From: an uncultured Eubacteriales bacterium
GTDB taxonomy: Bacteria > Bacillota > Clostridia > Oscillospirales > Oscillospiraceae
NCBI GenBank assembly: GCA_905202605.1
Contig: CAJKSU010000080.1
Span: 1-11,246 of the forward strand
Length of the DNA stretch: 11,246 nt
Direction of reading: 5' to 3'
Made by a program: the position numbers and the translations under genes. Of the stretch, positions 5,374-11,246 are shown piece after piece. Each line of letters begins with the position of its first letter. Positions within the stretch are counted from its first letter, which is position 1. Below the pieces are notes generated by a model, which worked only from the letters and a program-made list of their open reading frames with translations, made no database searches and was not told the DNA's origin.

Positions 5374-7071
5374 ATGAATGAAAAAATCATCAGCGGCAGC
5401 TATGTGGCGGAAGCAACGGAGAAGCTTGCTTCTCTGACCATTGCAGCCGACGCTGCTCTTTCTGCACCTGCGGGCAAGTGCCTGACCCTGACGGTGGACG
5501 GCGTCAACCGCCAGATCGAGCCGGGATCCTACACCGGCGATGTGGTGCTGACGGTGTCTGATGCCGTGCAGGTGGATTATGAGAACCACGGCAAGGTGGA
5601 TCATTTTGAGATGGCAAATGCCGTTGTGATCTCCGACGGCAAGTATGTGCCGGAGAAGTCTGTTGCTGCGGCGGTGCTGGCTGGCAAGGTCACGGATACC
5701 ACGGTAGACGGCCTGACGGTGGATTCCGAGGCGGATAACTTCGGCGGTGTTTATGTAGACGGCAGCAGCGTGGTTACCATCAACGACGCCGCCATGACCC
5801 TCAACGGCAACGGCGGCAACGACTTTGTTGGTCACGGCGCAGGCATCACCGCTGCGGGTACCTCCCATGTTACCGTAAACCGCGCAAAGATCCACTCTGT
5901 TGGCTCCATTCGCGTGACCGTGGTTGGCCGCGAGGAGGCAACGCTGGAGGTCAATGACTCCGAGCTGTTTGTAAAGGACGGCACCAAGCCCAATAATGTT
6001 TCCGGCATGACCAAGGTGCCGTGGATGCTGGGCCTTACCGGACGTGTCCGCGCTACCAATCTGGTGGATTCCGCAACTGCGACCTATAACCGCTGCCACA
6101 TCAAGTGCGAGAACTGGGGCTGCATGTCCACTGACGCCACCAAGAAGGCGCGGCTGTACCTCAATGACTGTCTGCTGGAGTCTGAGAATACCGGCTACGG
6201 CGCGTACTCCATCGGCAATTGTCTGGATCAGTTCACCGGCTGCACCCTGAACATGGGCAACTATCCTGTGATCATGTGCATGGAGGGCAATGCCACCTTC
6301 ACCGGCTGCACCGTGAACTCGGGGAAGGTCGGTGTCATGTGCCACGGCGGCAACGGTCAGGGAACCCTGACCGTGGACAAGGGCACCGTATTCAACACGG
6401 AGCGCGCTGTCCTTCAGGTCAAGGGACGCGGTGTGACCATGAACATTTCCGATGCCCAGCTGAACAGCAAGATCGGTGTAATCCTTGAAGCGTTCCCCAA
6501 TGACGATCCCAATATGGGACCCATGCCTGCCGGTGGTCCCGGTGGTCCCGGTGGTCCCGGTGGTCCCGGTGGTCCCGGTGGTCCCGGCGGTCCTGGCGGT
6601 CCCGGCGGTCCCGGCGGCGCCGGCATGCCCGCTATGCCGGACATGGGGCCTGCCCATGCCGAGGTAGAGGTTCACCTCGCCGACTGCACCCTGAACGGTG
6701 ACTTCATTAACGCACAGGCAGAGGATCACGAGATGCTTCTGGACTTCAAGGGCTGCACCCTCACCGGCGCAATTTCCACCGGCAAGGCGGTTCATACAGA
6801 GGGCGAACCGGAGGAGAGCAAATGGTGGCGCATCGGTCTGGTGGATGACACGCTGGAGCCTGTGGAGAAGGATAAGGGAACCAAGGCGAGCTTTGACGCG
6901 GCTTCCCAGTGGACGGTGAACAAGACCTGCTATCTGGGCGGGCTGACCATCGCTGAGGGTGCAAAGATTCAGGCCGTGGAGGGCAAGACCCTGACCATGA
7001 CCGTGGACGGCAAGGAGACCGCAATCGTTCCCGGCACCTACACCGGAAAGATCGTTCTGACTGTAGCCTAA
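5374..7071 (+). CDS. Parallel beta-helix protein with Gly-Gly-Pro tract
   Basis: 565 residues. The ATG at 5374 follows AAAGGAG by 9 nt; the frame is open further upstream without a usable start signal. The body is a series of short strand/turn units rich in T, V, N and G with repeated cysteine rungs (GCTLNMG, GCTVNSG, DCTLNG, GCTLTG), typical of right-handed parallel beta-helix (pectate-lyase-like) folds. A (GGP)9-GGA segment at residues 387-416 probably forms a flexible loop out of the helix. Residues 18-61 and 521-564 are the same module repeated at both ends (25 of 44 identical, no gaps). There is no signal peptide, transmembrane span or sorting motif, so it is probably cytoplasmic unless exported by an unusual route, which is odd for a beta-helix. 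It is the first gene of the transcript leading to two flavoenzymes. No catalytic residues are recognisable; a scaffold or ligand-binding role is possible. Confidence 0.78.
   Translation: MNEKIISGSYVAEATEKLASLTIAADAALSAPAGKCLTLTVDGVNRQIEPGSYTGDVVLTVSDAVQVDYENHGKVDHFEMANAVVISDGKYVPEKSVAAAVLAGKVTDTTVDGLTVDSEADNFGGVYVDGSSVVTINDAAMTLNGNGGNDFVGHGAGITAAGTSHVTVNRAKIHSVGSIRVTVVGREEATLEVNDSELFVKDGTKPNNVSGMTKVPWMLGLTGRVRATNLVDSATATYNRCHIKCENWGCMSTDATKKARLYLNDCLLESENTGYGAYSIGNCLDQFTGCTLNMGNYPVIMCMEGNATFTGCTVNSGKVGVMCHGGNGQGTLTVDKGTVFNTERAVLQVKGRGVTMNISDAQLNSKIGVILEAFPNDDPNMGPMPAGGPGGPGGPGGPGGPGGPGGPGGPGGPGGAGMPAMPDMGPAHAEVEVHLADCTLNGDFINAQAEDHEMLLDFKGCTLTGAISTGKAVHTEGEPEESKWWRIGLVDDTLEPVEKDKGTKASFDAASQWTVNKTCYLGGLTIAEGAKIQAVEGKTLTMTVDGKETAIVPGTYTGKIVLTVA
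6532..6621 (+). repeat. 9-bp in-frame tandem repeat encoding Gly-Gly-Pro
   Basis: Six exact copies of GGTGGTCCC (6532-6585) are followed by four variants (GGCGGTCCT, GGCGGTCCC twice, GGCGGCGCC). They encode nine Gly-Gly-Pro units and one Gly-Gly-Ala. The unit length is a multiple of three, so copy-number change would alter loop length without a frameshift. The uniform first six copies suggest recent slippage or expansion. Confidence 0.95.
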
Positions 7072-7081
7072 TGTGTGTTTG

Positions 7082-7112
7082 CGGAGTGCTGCGGTGCGGC
7101 ACTCCGTCTTTT
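7082..7112 (+). terminator. Hairpin with T-run between beta-helix and flavoenzyme genes
   Basis: CGGAGTGC (7082-7089) pairs perfectly with GCACTCCG (7099-7106); three inner pairs leave a GGT loop, and TCTTTT follows. This is a credible intrinsic terminator. Only ~20 nt remain to the next start codon, with no room for a promoter, so the downstream gene would depend on read-through or on a promoter inside the beta-helix gene. Confidence 0.65.
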
Positions 7113-7132
7113 CAATAGAAAGGAGATTTACT

Positions 7133-9118
7133 ATGAGCTATCGCTATGACGCGCTGCTAAGCCCCATCAAGATCGGGGATGCGGTCATCAAGAACCGCAC
7201 TATGTATCCCAACGCATCGCCCCATTTTTTGCAGGGGCCTGAAACCTATCCGGCAGACAGCTTCATGACCTTTATGGGCGGACTTGCCCGGAACGGCGCA
7301 GCCATTATTACGCTGGCAGAGTGGTCGAACCCGAACCAGCGCTCGGCTCCGGTGGAGGACGCCAAGCGGATGCAGAATTTCGACTACACCGATCCCGGCA
7401 CCTATAACTATTTCACCCAGATGGCGGACGATGTCCATTTCTATGGCTCCAAGCTGCTGGTCAACACGGATCTCAAGTATCCCGATGGCTACAGCTTTGA
7501 CGGCAAGGCCTTTGGCCCTCCGGGCATGGCGGGCAAGCCGGTAAAGATGCTGCCCAAGGAGATGATGCCGGAGGTCATCGAGATGTTCCTTCAGAAACTC
7601 CAGCTGTTTAAGGACTTTGGCTATGACGGCGTTGCCATGCGGGTGGAAATGCTGCTGTATCCCAACCTCCGCACCGATGAATACGGCGGTTCCATGAAGA
7701 ACCGGGTGCGCTTCCTGCACGAAACGTTGGAGGCTGTGAAGAAACGGTTCGGCAAGAGCTTTATTGTGGAGCTGTGCGTAGCAGGCGAGCAGCCCAACGG
7801 CTATGTGGGCGGCGCAAAGGGCTATACGCTGGAGGATACCATCGAGTTCGCCAAATGCATGGAGGATGTGGCGGACATTCTCCAGCTGCGGGAATGCGAT
7901 ATGACCAAGTCCCATCCTACGGGCTTTACGTTTCAGAAGGGCGAGCATGAGACGATCCGCTACTCTCAGGCCATCAAGGCAGCGGGATGTAAGATTCTCA
8001 CCGAGCCGGTGGGCGGCTTTCAGGATCCGGAGGAGATCAACGCCTATATCAAGGAGGGCAAGTGCGACATGATCGGCATGGCCCGTGCCTTCATGTGCGA
8101 TCCCGAATATGGGAAGAAGCTCTATGAGGGCCGGGGCGAGGATGTGGTACCATGCCTGTGGTGCAACAAGTGCCACGGCACCATGTCGGCACCCTACATG
8201 ACCTTCTGCTCCGTGAACCCCGTTCAGGGCATTGCCCATAAGGTTGGGAAAATGGTAGACGCAGAAACCACCCCCAAGAAGGTGGCGGTCATCGGCGGCG
8301 GCCCGGTGGGCATGAAGGCTGCCATTGTGGCGGCGGAGCGGGGGCATGACGTGACCCTGTTTGAGAAGACCGACTATCTGGGCGGTCAGCTGATCCACAG
8401 CGATTTCTCCAGCTTCAAGTGGCCCCTGAGAGACTTTAAGAACTATCTGATCCACCGAATGGGTCAGGTGGGTGTCAAGGTGCTGATGAACACCGAGGCA
8501 ACGCCGCAGAAGCTCAGTGCCGGCGGCTTTGACGCAGTACTGGCAGCCACCGGCGCAACCCCCAATGTGCCGAAGATTGATGGTCTGCGGGATGAAACCG
8601 GCGCGGTCAAGCCGGAATATAAGGTCTGCCTGAACGTTTATGGGCATGAGAAGGAGCTGGGGCATCACGTGGTATGCATCGGCGGCAGTGAGACTGCCAT
8701 TGAGACGGCGATGTATCTGGCGGAGAACGGGCATGATGTGACCCTGCTCACCCGGCAGGACGAGCTTGCCAAGGACGCCAGCCACCTCCACTATATCACC
8801 ATGGCGTGGATCAAGACCGAGCCGGACGGCAGAACCCATATGGCCCCCGCATGGGAAAAGTACGAGGGCATTAAGGGAATTCTGAACGCCACCACCGTCA
8901 AGGTGGAGGGCAATACCGTCACTTACATTCAGGACGGCGAGGAAAAGATCGTGACGGGAGACAGCGTGATCATCTCCGGCGGCATGAATCCCAACGTGGA
9001 CGAGGCGCTGTCCTTCGCGGGCATTGTGCCAAAGTTCTTTGTGATCGGTGACGCCAACCGGGGCGGCAATATCCAGCGGGGCATGCGGGACGCATTCTCC
9101 AAGGCGATGCTGCTGTAA
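7133..9118 (+). CDS. OYE-type flavin/Fe-S oxidoreductase with atypical active-site loop
   Basis: 661 residues. The ATG at 7133 follows AAAGGAG (7119-7125) by 7 nt. Domain order is that of 2,4-dienoyl-CoA reductase, trimethylamine dehydrogenase and BaiCD/BaiH: an FMN-binding TIM barrel (1-~335), a [4Fe-4S] cluster Cys341-x2-Cys344-x2-Cys347-x11-Cys359 ending CSVNP, an FAD motif VIGGGPVG (386-393) and an NAD(P) motif (~513-535). Such enzymes pass electrons from NAD(P)H via FAD and Fe-S to FMN to reduce an activated C=C bond in the cytosol. The barrel keeps 'RTDEYGGSMKNR' (180-191), but the substrate loop before it (164-179) is about eight residues short and lacks both the H-x-x-H pair and the usual GYL Tyr. 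The NAD motif reads IGGSETAIETA (516-526) instead of GGGLVGCETA. Substrate or even reaction may therefore differ from classic enoate reductases. Paralogous to the next gene. Confidence 0.88.
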   Translation: MSYRYDALLSPIKIGDAVIKNRTMYPNASPHFLQGPETYPADSFMTFMGGLARNGAAIITLAEWSNPNQRSAPVEDAKRMQNFDYTDPGTYNYFTQMADDVHFYGSKLLVNTDLKYPDGYSFDGKAFGPPGMAGKPVKMLPKEMMPEVIEMFLQKLQLFKDFGYDGVAMRVEMLLYPNLRTDEYGGSMKNRVRFLHETLEAVKKRFGKSFIVELCVAGEQPNGYVGGAKGYTLEDTIEFAKCMEDVADILQLRECDMTKSHPTGFTFQKGEHETIRYSQAIKAAGCKILTEPVGGFQDPEEINAYIKEGKCDMIGMARAFMCDPEYGKKLYEGRGEDVVPCLWCNKCHGTMSAPYMTFCSVNPVQGIAHKVGKMVDAETTPKKVAVIGGGPVGMKAAIVAAERGHDVTLFEKTDYLGGQLIHSDFSSFKWPLRDFKNYLIHRMGQVGVKVLMNTEATPQKLSAGGFDAVLAATGATPNVPKIDGLRDETGAVKPEYKVCLNVYGHEKELGHHVVCIGGSETAIETAMYLAENGHDVTLLTRQDELAKDASHLHYITMAWIKTEPDGRTHMAPAWEKYEGIKGILNATTVKVEGNTVTYIQDGEEKIVTGDSVIISGGMNPNVDEALSFAGIVPKFFVIGDANRGGNIQRGMRDAFSKAMLL

Positions 9119-9133
9119 ACGACGGAACCCAAT

Positions 9134-9164
9134 GCGGCGGGCGGGGATTGTCCCTGCCCGCCGT
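9134..9164 (+). terminator. GC-rich hairpin between the two flavoenzyme genes
   Basis: GGCGGGC (9136-9142) pairs with GCCCGCC (9156-9162), extended inward by GGGGA/TCCCT (one G-U) to a 3-nt loop. It is very stable but followed by GTGTGTGTTAT rather than a T-run. It could slow transcription, protect the 3' end of the upstream message or partly terminate. Confidence 0.45.
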
Positions 9165-9176
9165 GTGTGTTATGAT
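9148..9176 (+). promoter_or_regulatory. Possible promoter of the second flavoenzyme gene
   Basis: TTGTCC (9148-9153), 17 nt, TATGAT (9171-9176): four of six and five of six consensus bases at ideal spacing. The -35 overlaps the loop and 3' arm of the preceding hairpin. Start codon 34 nt further on. Weak candidate only. Confidence 0.35.
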
Positions 9177-9209
9177 AGGCATCAGAACAAGAAAAGCGGA
9201 GGCAGTGCT

Positions 9210-11156
9210 ATGAAGCTGAAATATCCCCATCTTTTTTCCCCCATTACCATTGGGGGCGTGACCTTTAAGAATAGAATCTGGTCGGCTCCGGCGGGAACCC
9301 ATCTGCTGGCAGGGCTGGAGGAGTACCCCAATGAGGCGGTGATCGCCTATTACGCCAACAAGGCCAAGGGCGGCAGTGCCAATATTACATTTTCCGCCCA
9401 GAACATGGACATGTACCGCCCTAATGACGATGTGCATGCCCATGAGAACATTTTTCCGCAGAAAAACCACCGGATGTGGCGGCAGCTCACCGATGCGGTG
9501 CATTACTACGGCGCTAAGATTTCGCTGGAGCTGCTGGCCTTTGAATACCACGGCTATGACGACGATGGAAATCTGGTGTCCTATACGGTAAACGGACACG
9601 GAAAGCGCTATCCCAAGCTCACAAAGCCGGTGATGGAGCGGATTGCCGCCAGCTATGCCGACGCAGCGGAGGCGGCGCTGGACTGCGGCTTTGACATGAT
9701 CCTGATCCATGGCGGGCATGGACTGGTGCTGTCCCAGATGCTTTCCCCGAAGTTCAACACCCGGAAGGACGAATTTGGAGGGGGTCTTGAAAATCGGGCG
9801 AAATTCCCGATCATGATTCTGGACGCCATCCGGAATCGGGTGGGACGGAAGCTGCTGATCGAATACCGTATCTCCGGCAGTGAGCTGACCGACGGCGGCT
9901 TTACCACGAAGGACTGCATTGCGTTTTTGAAGCTGGTGCAGGATAAGATCGATATTGCCCATATTTCCTGCGGCAGCTTTTACAGCGAAACGGAGCATAT
10001 TATGCACCCCAATAACTTCCTGCCTGCTGGCTGCAACGCCTATCTGGCGCGGGAGATTAAGGAAAGCAAAGAAATCCACATTCCCGTGCTGACGCTGGGC
10101 GCATTCCAGCAGCCGGAGCTGATGGAGCAGACCATTGCCTCCGGCGGCGCGGATCTGATCGCCATGGCGCGGGGAACGATTTCCGATGCCTACGCGCCGG
10201 ATAAGGCGCTCCATGGGAAGGAGGACGAGATCATTCCCTGCATCCGCTGCTTCCACTGTCTGGACTATGGACGGAATACGGCCTTTGCCTGCTCGGTCAA
10301 CCCCACGGTTGGACGGGAATACCGCTTAAAGCTGCTGGAGGAGCCGCCCAAGGAGAAGAAAAACGTGGTGGTCATCGGCGGCGGCCCTGCCGGAATGGAG
10401 TCCGCCATGGTGGCGGCACAGCGGGGGCATCGGGTGACGCTGCTGGAGCAGGCGGATCATCTGGGCGGCAAGCTGATTTTCTCCCGGCAGGTGGCGTTTA
10501 AGAAGGTACTGGAGAACTTCATGGACTACCAGATCCACATGTTGGACAAGCTGGGGGTGGAGGTTCGCCTGTCCACCAAGGCAACTCCGGAGATGGTAGA
10601 GGCCATGGAGCCGGATGCGGTGATCGCGGCGGTGGGCGCAGACGCAGTGATTCCGCCGATTCCCGGTGTTCATGGGGACAATGTAATTACCGCAGAGGAG
10701 TGCTACCGAAAGGGGCTGGCCGGCGAGGACATGGGCGAGAATATCGCAGTGCTGGGCGGCGGTCTGGTGGGCTGCGAGACGGCGCTGTATCTTGCCATGT
10801 ATCTTCACAAGAACGTCACACTGATCGAAATGAGCCGGGGCGTTGCCATGGAGGACTATTCCATTCCCCGACAGGCGCTGATCGAGCATCTGAACGAATA
10901 CGTCACCTGCTACTGCGGCGTGAAATGCACCGGCATTACCCCGGAGGGCATGGAAGTGTCCGACAGCTACGGGAACCATGCTGTGCTTCCTGCGGACACG
11001 GTGGTGTTGGCGGCAGGTATGCGGGCAAGAGCCAAGCAGGCGGAGGAATTCCGCGGGCTGAGCCTGTTTTTCGAGCCGGTGGGCGACTGCGTGGTGGCGA
11101 AGAATGTCCGGGGCGCGACTCGTTCCGGCTATGACGCAGCATCAAGAATTGACTGA
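9210..11156 (+). CDS. OYE-type NADH:flavin / enoate reductase with [4Fe-4S] and FAD domains
   Basis: 648 residues. The ATG at 9210 follows GGAGG (9198-9202) by 7 nt. It has the same architecture as the preceding enzyme but is closer to the classic form: a TIM barrel starting FSPITIGGVTFKNRI, substrate motif HGGHG (His167, His170) then SQMLSPKFNTRKDEFGG, Fe-S cysteines Cys344-x2-Cys347-x2-Cys350-x10-Cys361, FAD motif VIGGGPAG (388-395), NAD(P) motif LGGGLVGCETA (515-525) and the C-terminal flavin-contact region ending VGDC. The family covers enoate, dienoyl-CoA, cinnamate and 3-oxo-steroid reductases and BaiCD/BaiH; the sequence alone does not choose among them. The strand that usually reads 'QLxHxGR' is LELLAFEYHG here, so the pocket is diverged. 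A strong hairpin follows the stop. Probably co-expressed with the upstream flavoenzyme; the two could act in sequence or on different isomers. Confidence 0.92.
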   Translation: MKLKYPHLFSPITIGGVTFKNRIWSAPAGTHLLAGLEEYPNEAVIAYYANKAKGGSANITFSAQNMDMYRPNDDVHAHENIFPQKNHRMWRQLTDAVHYYGAKISLELLAFEYHGYDDDGNLVSYTVNGHGKRYPKLTKPVMERIAASYADAAEAALDCGFDMILIHGGHGLVLSQMLSPKFNTRKDEFGGGLENRAKFPIMILDAIRNRVGRKLLIEYRISGSELTDGGFTTKDCIAFLKLVQDKIDIAHISCGSFYSETEHIMHPNNFLPAGCNAYLAREIKESKEIHIPVLTLGAFQQPELMEQTIASGGADLIAMARGTISDAYAPDKALHGKEDEIIPCIRCFHCLDYGRNTAFACSVNPTVGREYRLKLLEEPPKEKKNVVVIGGGPAGMESAMVAAQRGHRVTLLEQADHLGGKLIFSRQVAFKKVLENFMDYQIHMLDKLGVEVRLSTKATPEMVEAMEPDAVIAAVGADAVIPPIPGVHGDNVITAEECYRKGLAGEDMGENIAVLGGGLVGCETALYLAMYLHKNVTLIEMSRGVAMEDYSIPRQALIEHLNEYVTCYCGVKCTGITPEGMEVSDSYGNHAVLPADTVVLAAGMRARAKQAEEFRGLSLFFEPVGDCVVAKNVRGATRSGYDAASRID

Positions 11157-11161
11157 TCTGC

Positions 11162-11193
11162 ATAGGGGCTGTGGGAACACCCACAGCCCCTAT
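11162..11193 (+). terminator. Strong hairpin after the last flavoenzyme gene
   Basis: A perfect 14-bp stem, ATAGGGGCTGTGGG (11162-11175) with CCCACAGCCCCTAT (11180-11193), and an AACA loop, starting 6 nt past the stop. Only TTG follows, not a T-run, so it may act together with the next palindrome or as a 3'-end stabiliser. Confidence 0.6.
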
Positions 11194-11199
11194 TGAGCC

Positions 11200-11228
11200 T
11201 GTCGAAAAACCTGTTGGGTTTTTCGACA
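11200..11228. repeat. Intergenic palindrome, possible dispersed repeat or second terminator
   Basis: TGTCGAAAAACC (11200-11211) pairs perfectly over 12 bp with GGTTTTTCGACA (11217-11228) around a 5-nt TGTTG loop. The A5/T5 runs lie inside the arms, so either strand could present a U-rich 3' side. Its symmetry and its place after an operon suggest a REP-like element copied around the genome, but only one copy is in this window, so that is inference. Confidence 0.5.
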
Positions 11229-11246
11229 AAGTCTCTTGCCGGACAC

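Noticed and set aside
6532..6621. CRISPR or other non-coding repeat array
   Set aside because: The units are 9 bp, contiguous without spacers, and in frame as Gly-Gly-Pro within a clear gene.
5356..6795. Long minus-strand open frame opposite the beta-helix gene
   Set aside because: It mirrors the plus-strand gene's codon bias, reads as low-complexity His/Gly/Thr repeats, and has no family signature or suitable start signal.
7157..8839. 560-codon minus-strand open frame opposite the first flavoenzyme
   Set aside because: Shadow of a GC-rich coding strand; the plus strand carries clear FMN, Fe-S and FAD motifs in one frame.
7133..11156. Assignment of the flavoenzymes as baiCD and baiH
   Set aside because: The architecture is shared with many enoate, dienoyl-CoA and steroid reductases, other bai genes are absent, and the first enzyme's active site is rewritten.
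11200..11246. Insertion-sequence end or phage attachment site
   Set aside because: No transposase, integrase or matching second end or direct repeat was found in the window.

Overview
The window looks like chromosome from an anaerobic, endospore-forming Bacillota, probably a gut Clostridia/Oscillospiraceae-type lineage. The reasons are the AGGAGG-type ribosome binding sites before every gene, the GC-rich codon use, a short PUA-less ProB, a forespore-type membrane-anchored M23 protein, and paralogous flavin/Fe-S 'BaiCD/BaiH-like' reductases. The lineage is inferred from gene content only; no rRNA or tRNA is present.

Layout. (1) Positions 1-2102, plus strand: a tight three-gene operon. It holds two tandem paralogous SnoaL/NTF2-like proteins (the first cut by the window edge) and a 210-aa helical protein I do not recognise, and it ends at a strong hairpin shared with the convergent proA. 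(2) Positions 2154-4183, minus strand: proB-proA, the first two steps of proline synthesis, with an ATGA start/stop overlap and a near-consensus housekeeping promoter. (3) Positions 4458-5132, minus strand: a single-pass membrane M23/LytM-fold protein, most like SpoIIQ, preceded by a sequence matching the sigma-F consensus. (4) Positions 5374-11156, plus strand: a strong sigma-A-type promoter, then a 565-aa parallel beta-helix protein with an in-frame (Gly-Gly-Pro)9 tract, then two multidomain flavoenzymes (OYE-type TIM barrel, [4Fe-4S] cluster, FAD/NAD(P) domains) of 661 and 648 aa. Hairpins sit between these genes, and the last one is followed by a 14-bp stem and a second palindrome.

How the genes may work together. 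The SnoaL-like pair has the fold of small dehydratases, isomerases and cyclases, including the bile acid 7-alpha-dehydratase BaiE. The two flavoenzymes have the architecture of anaerobic enoate, dienoyl-CoA and ketosteroid reductases. Together they suggest an accessory pathway that dehydrates or isomerises and reduces some organic substrate (steroid-, phenolic- or enoate-like). The substrate cannot be read from sequence. The conserved proBA and SpoIIQ-like genes lie between the two accessory blocks on the opposite strand.

Most notable points: the first flavoenzyme has a shortened, rewritten active-site loop; the beta-helix protein carries the same ~44-residue module at both ends (25/44 identical by hand alignment); and the M23 gene has a candidate forespore promoter plus a His-to-Asn change in its active-site region.
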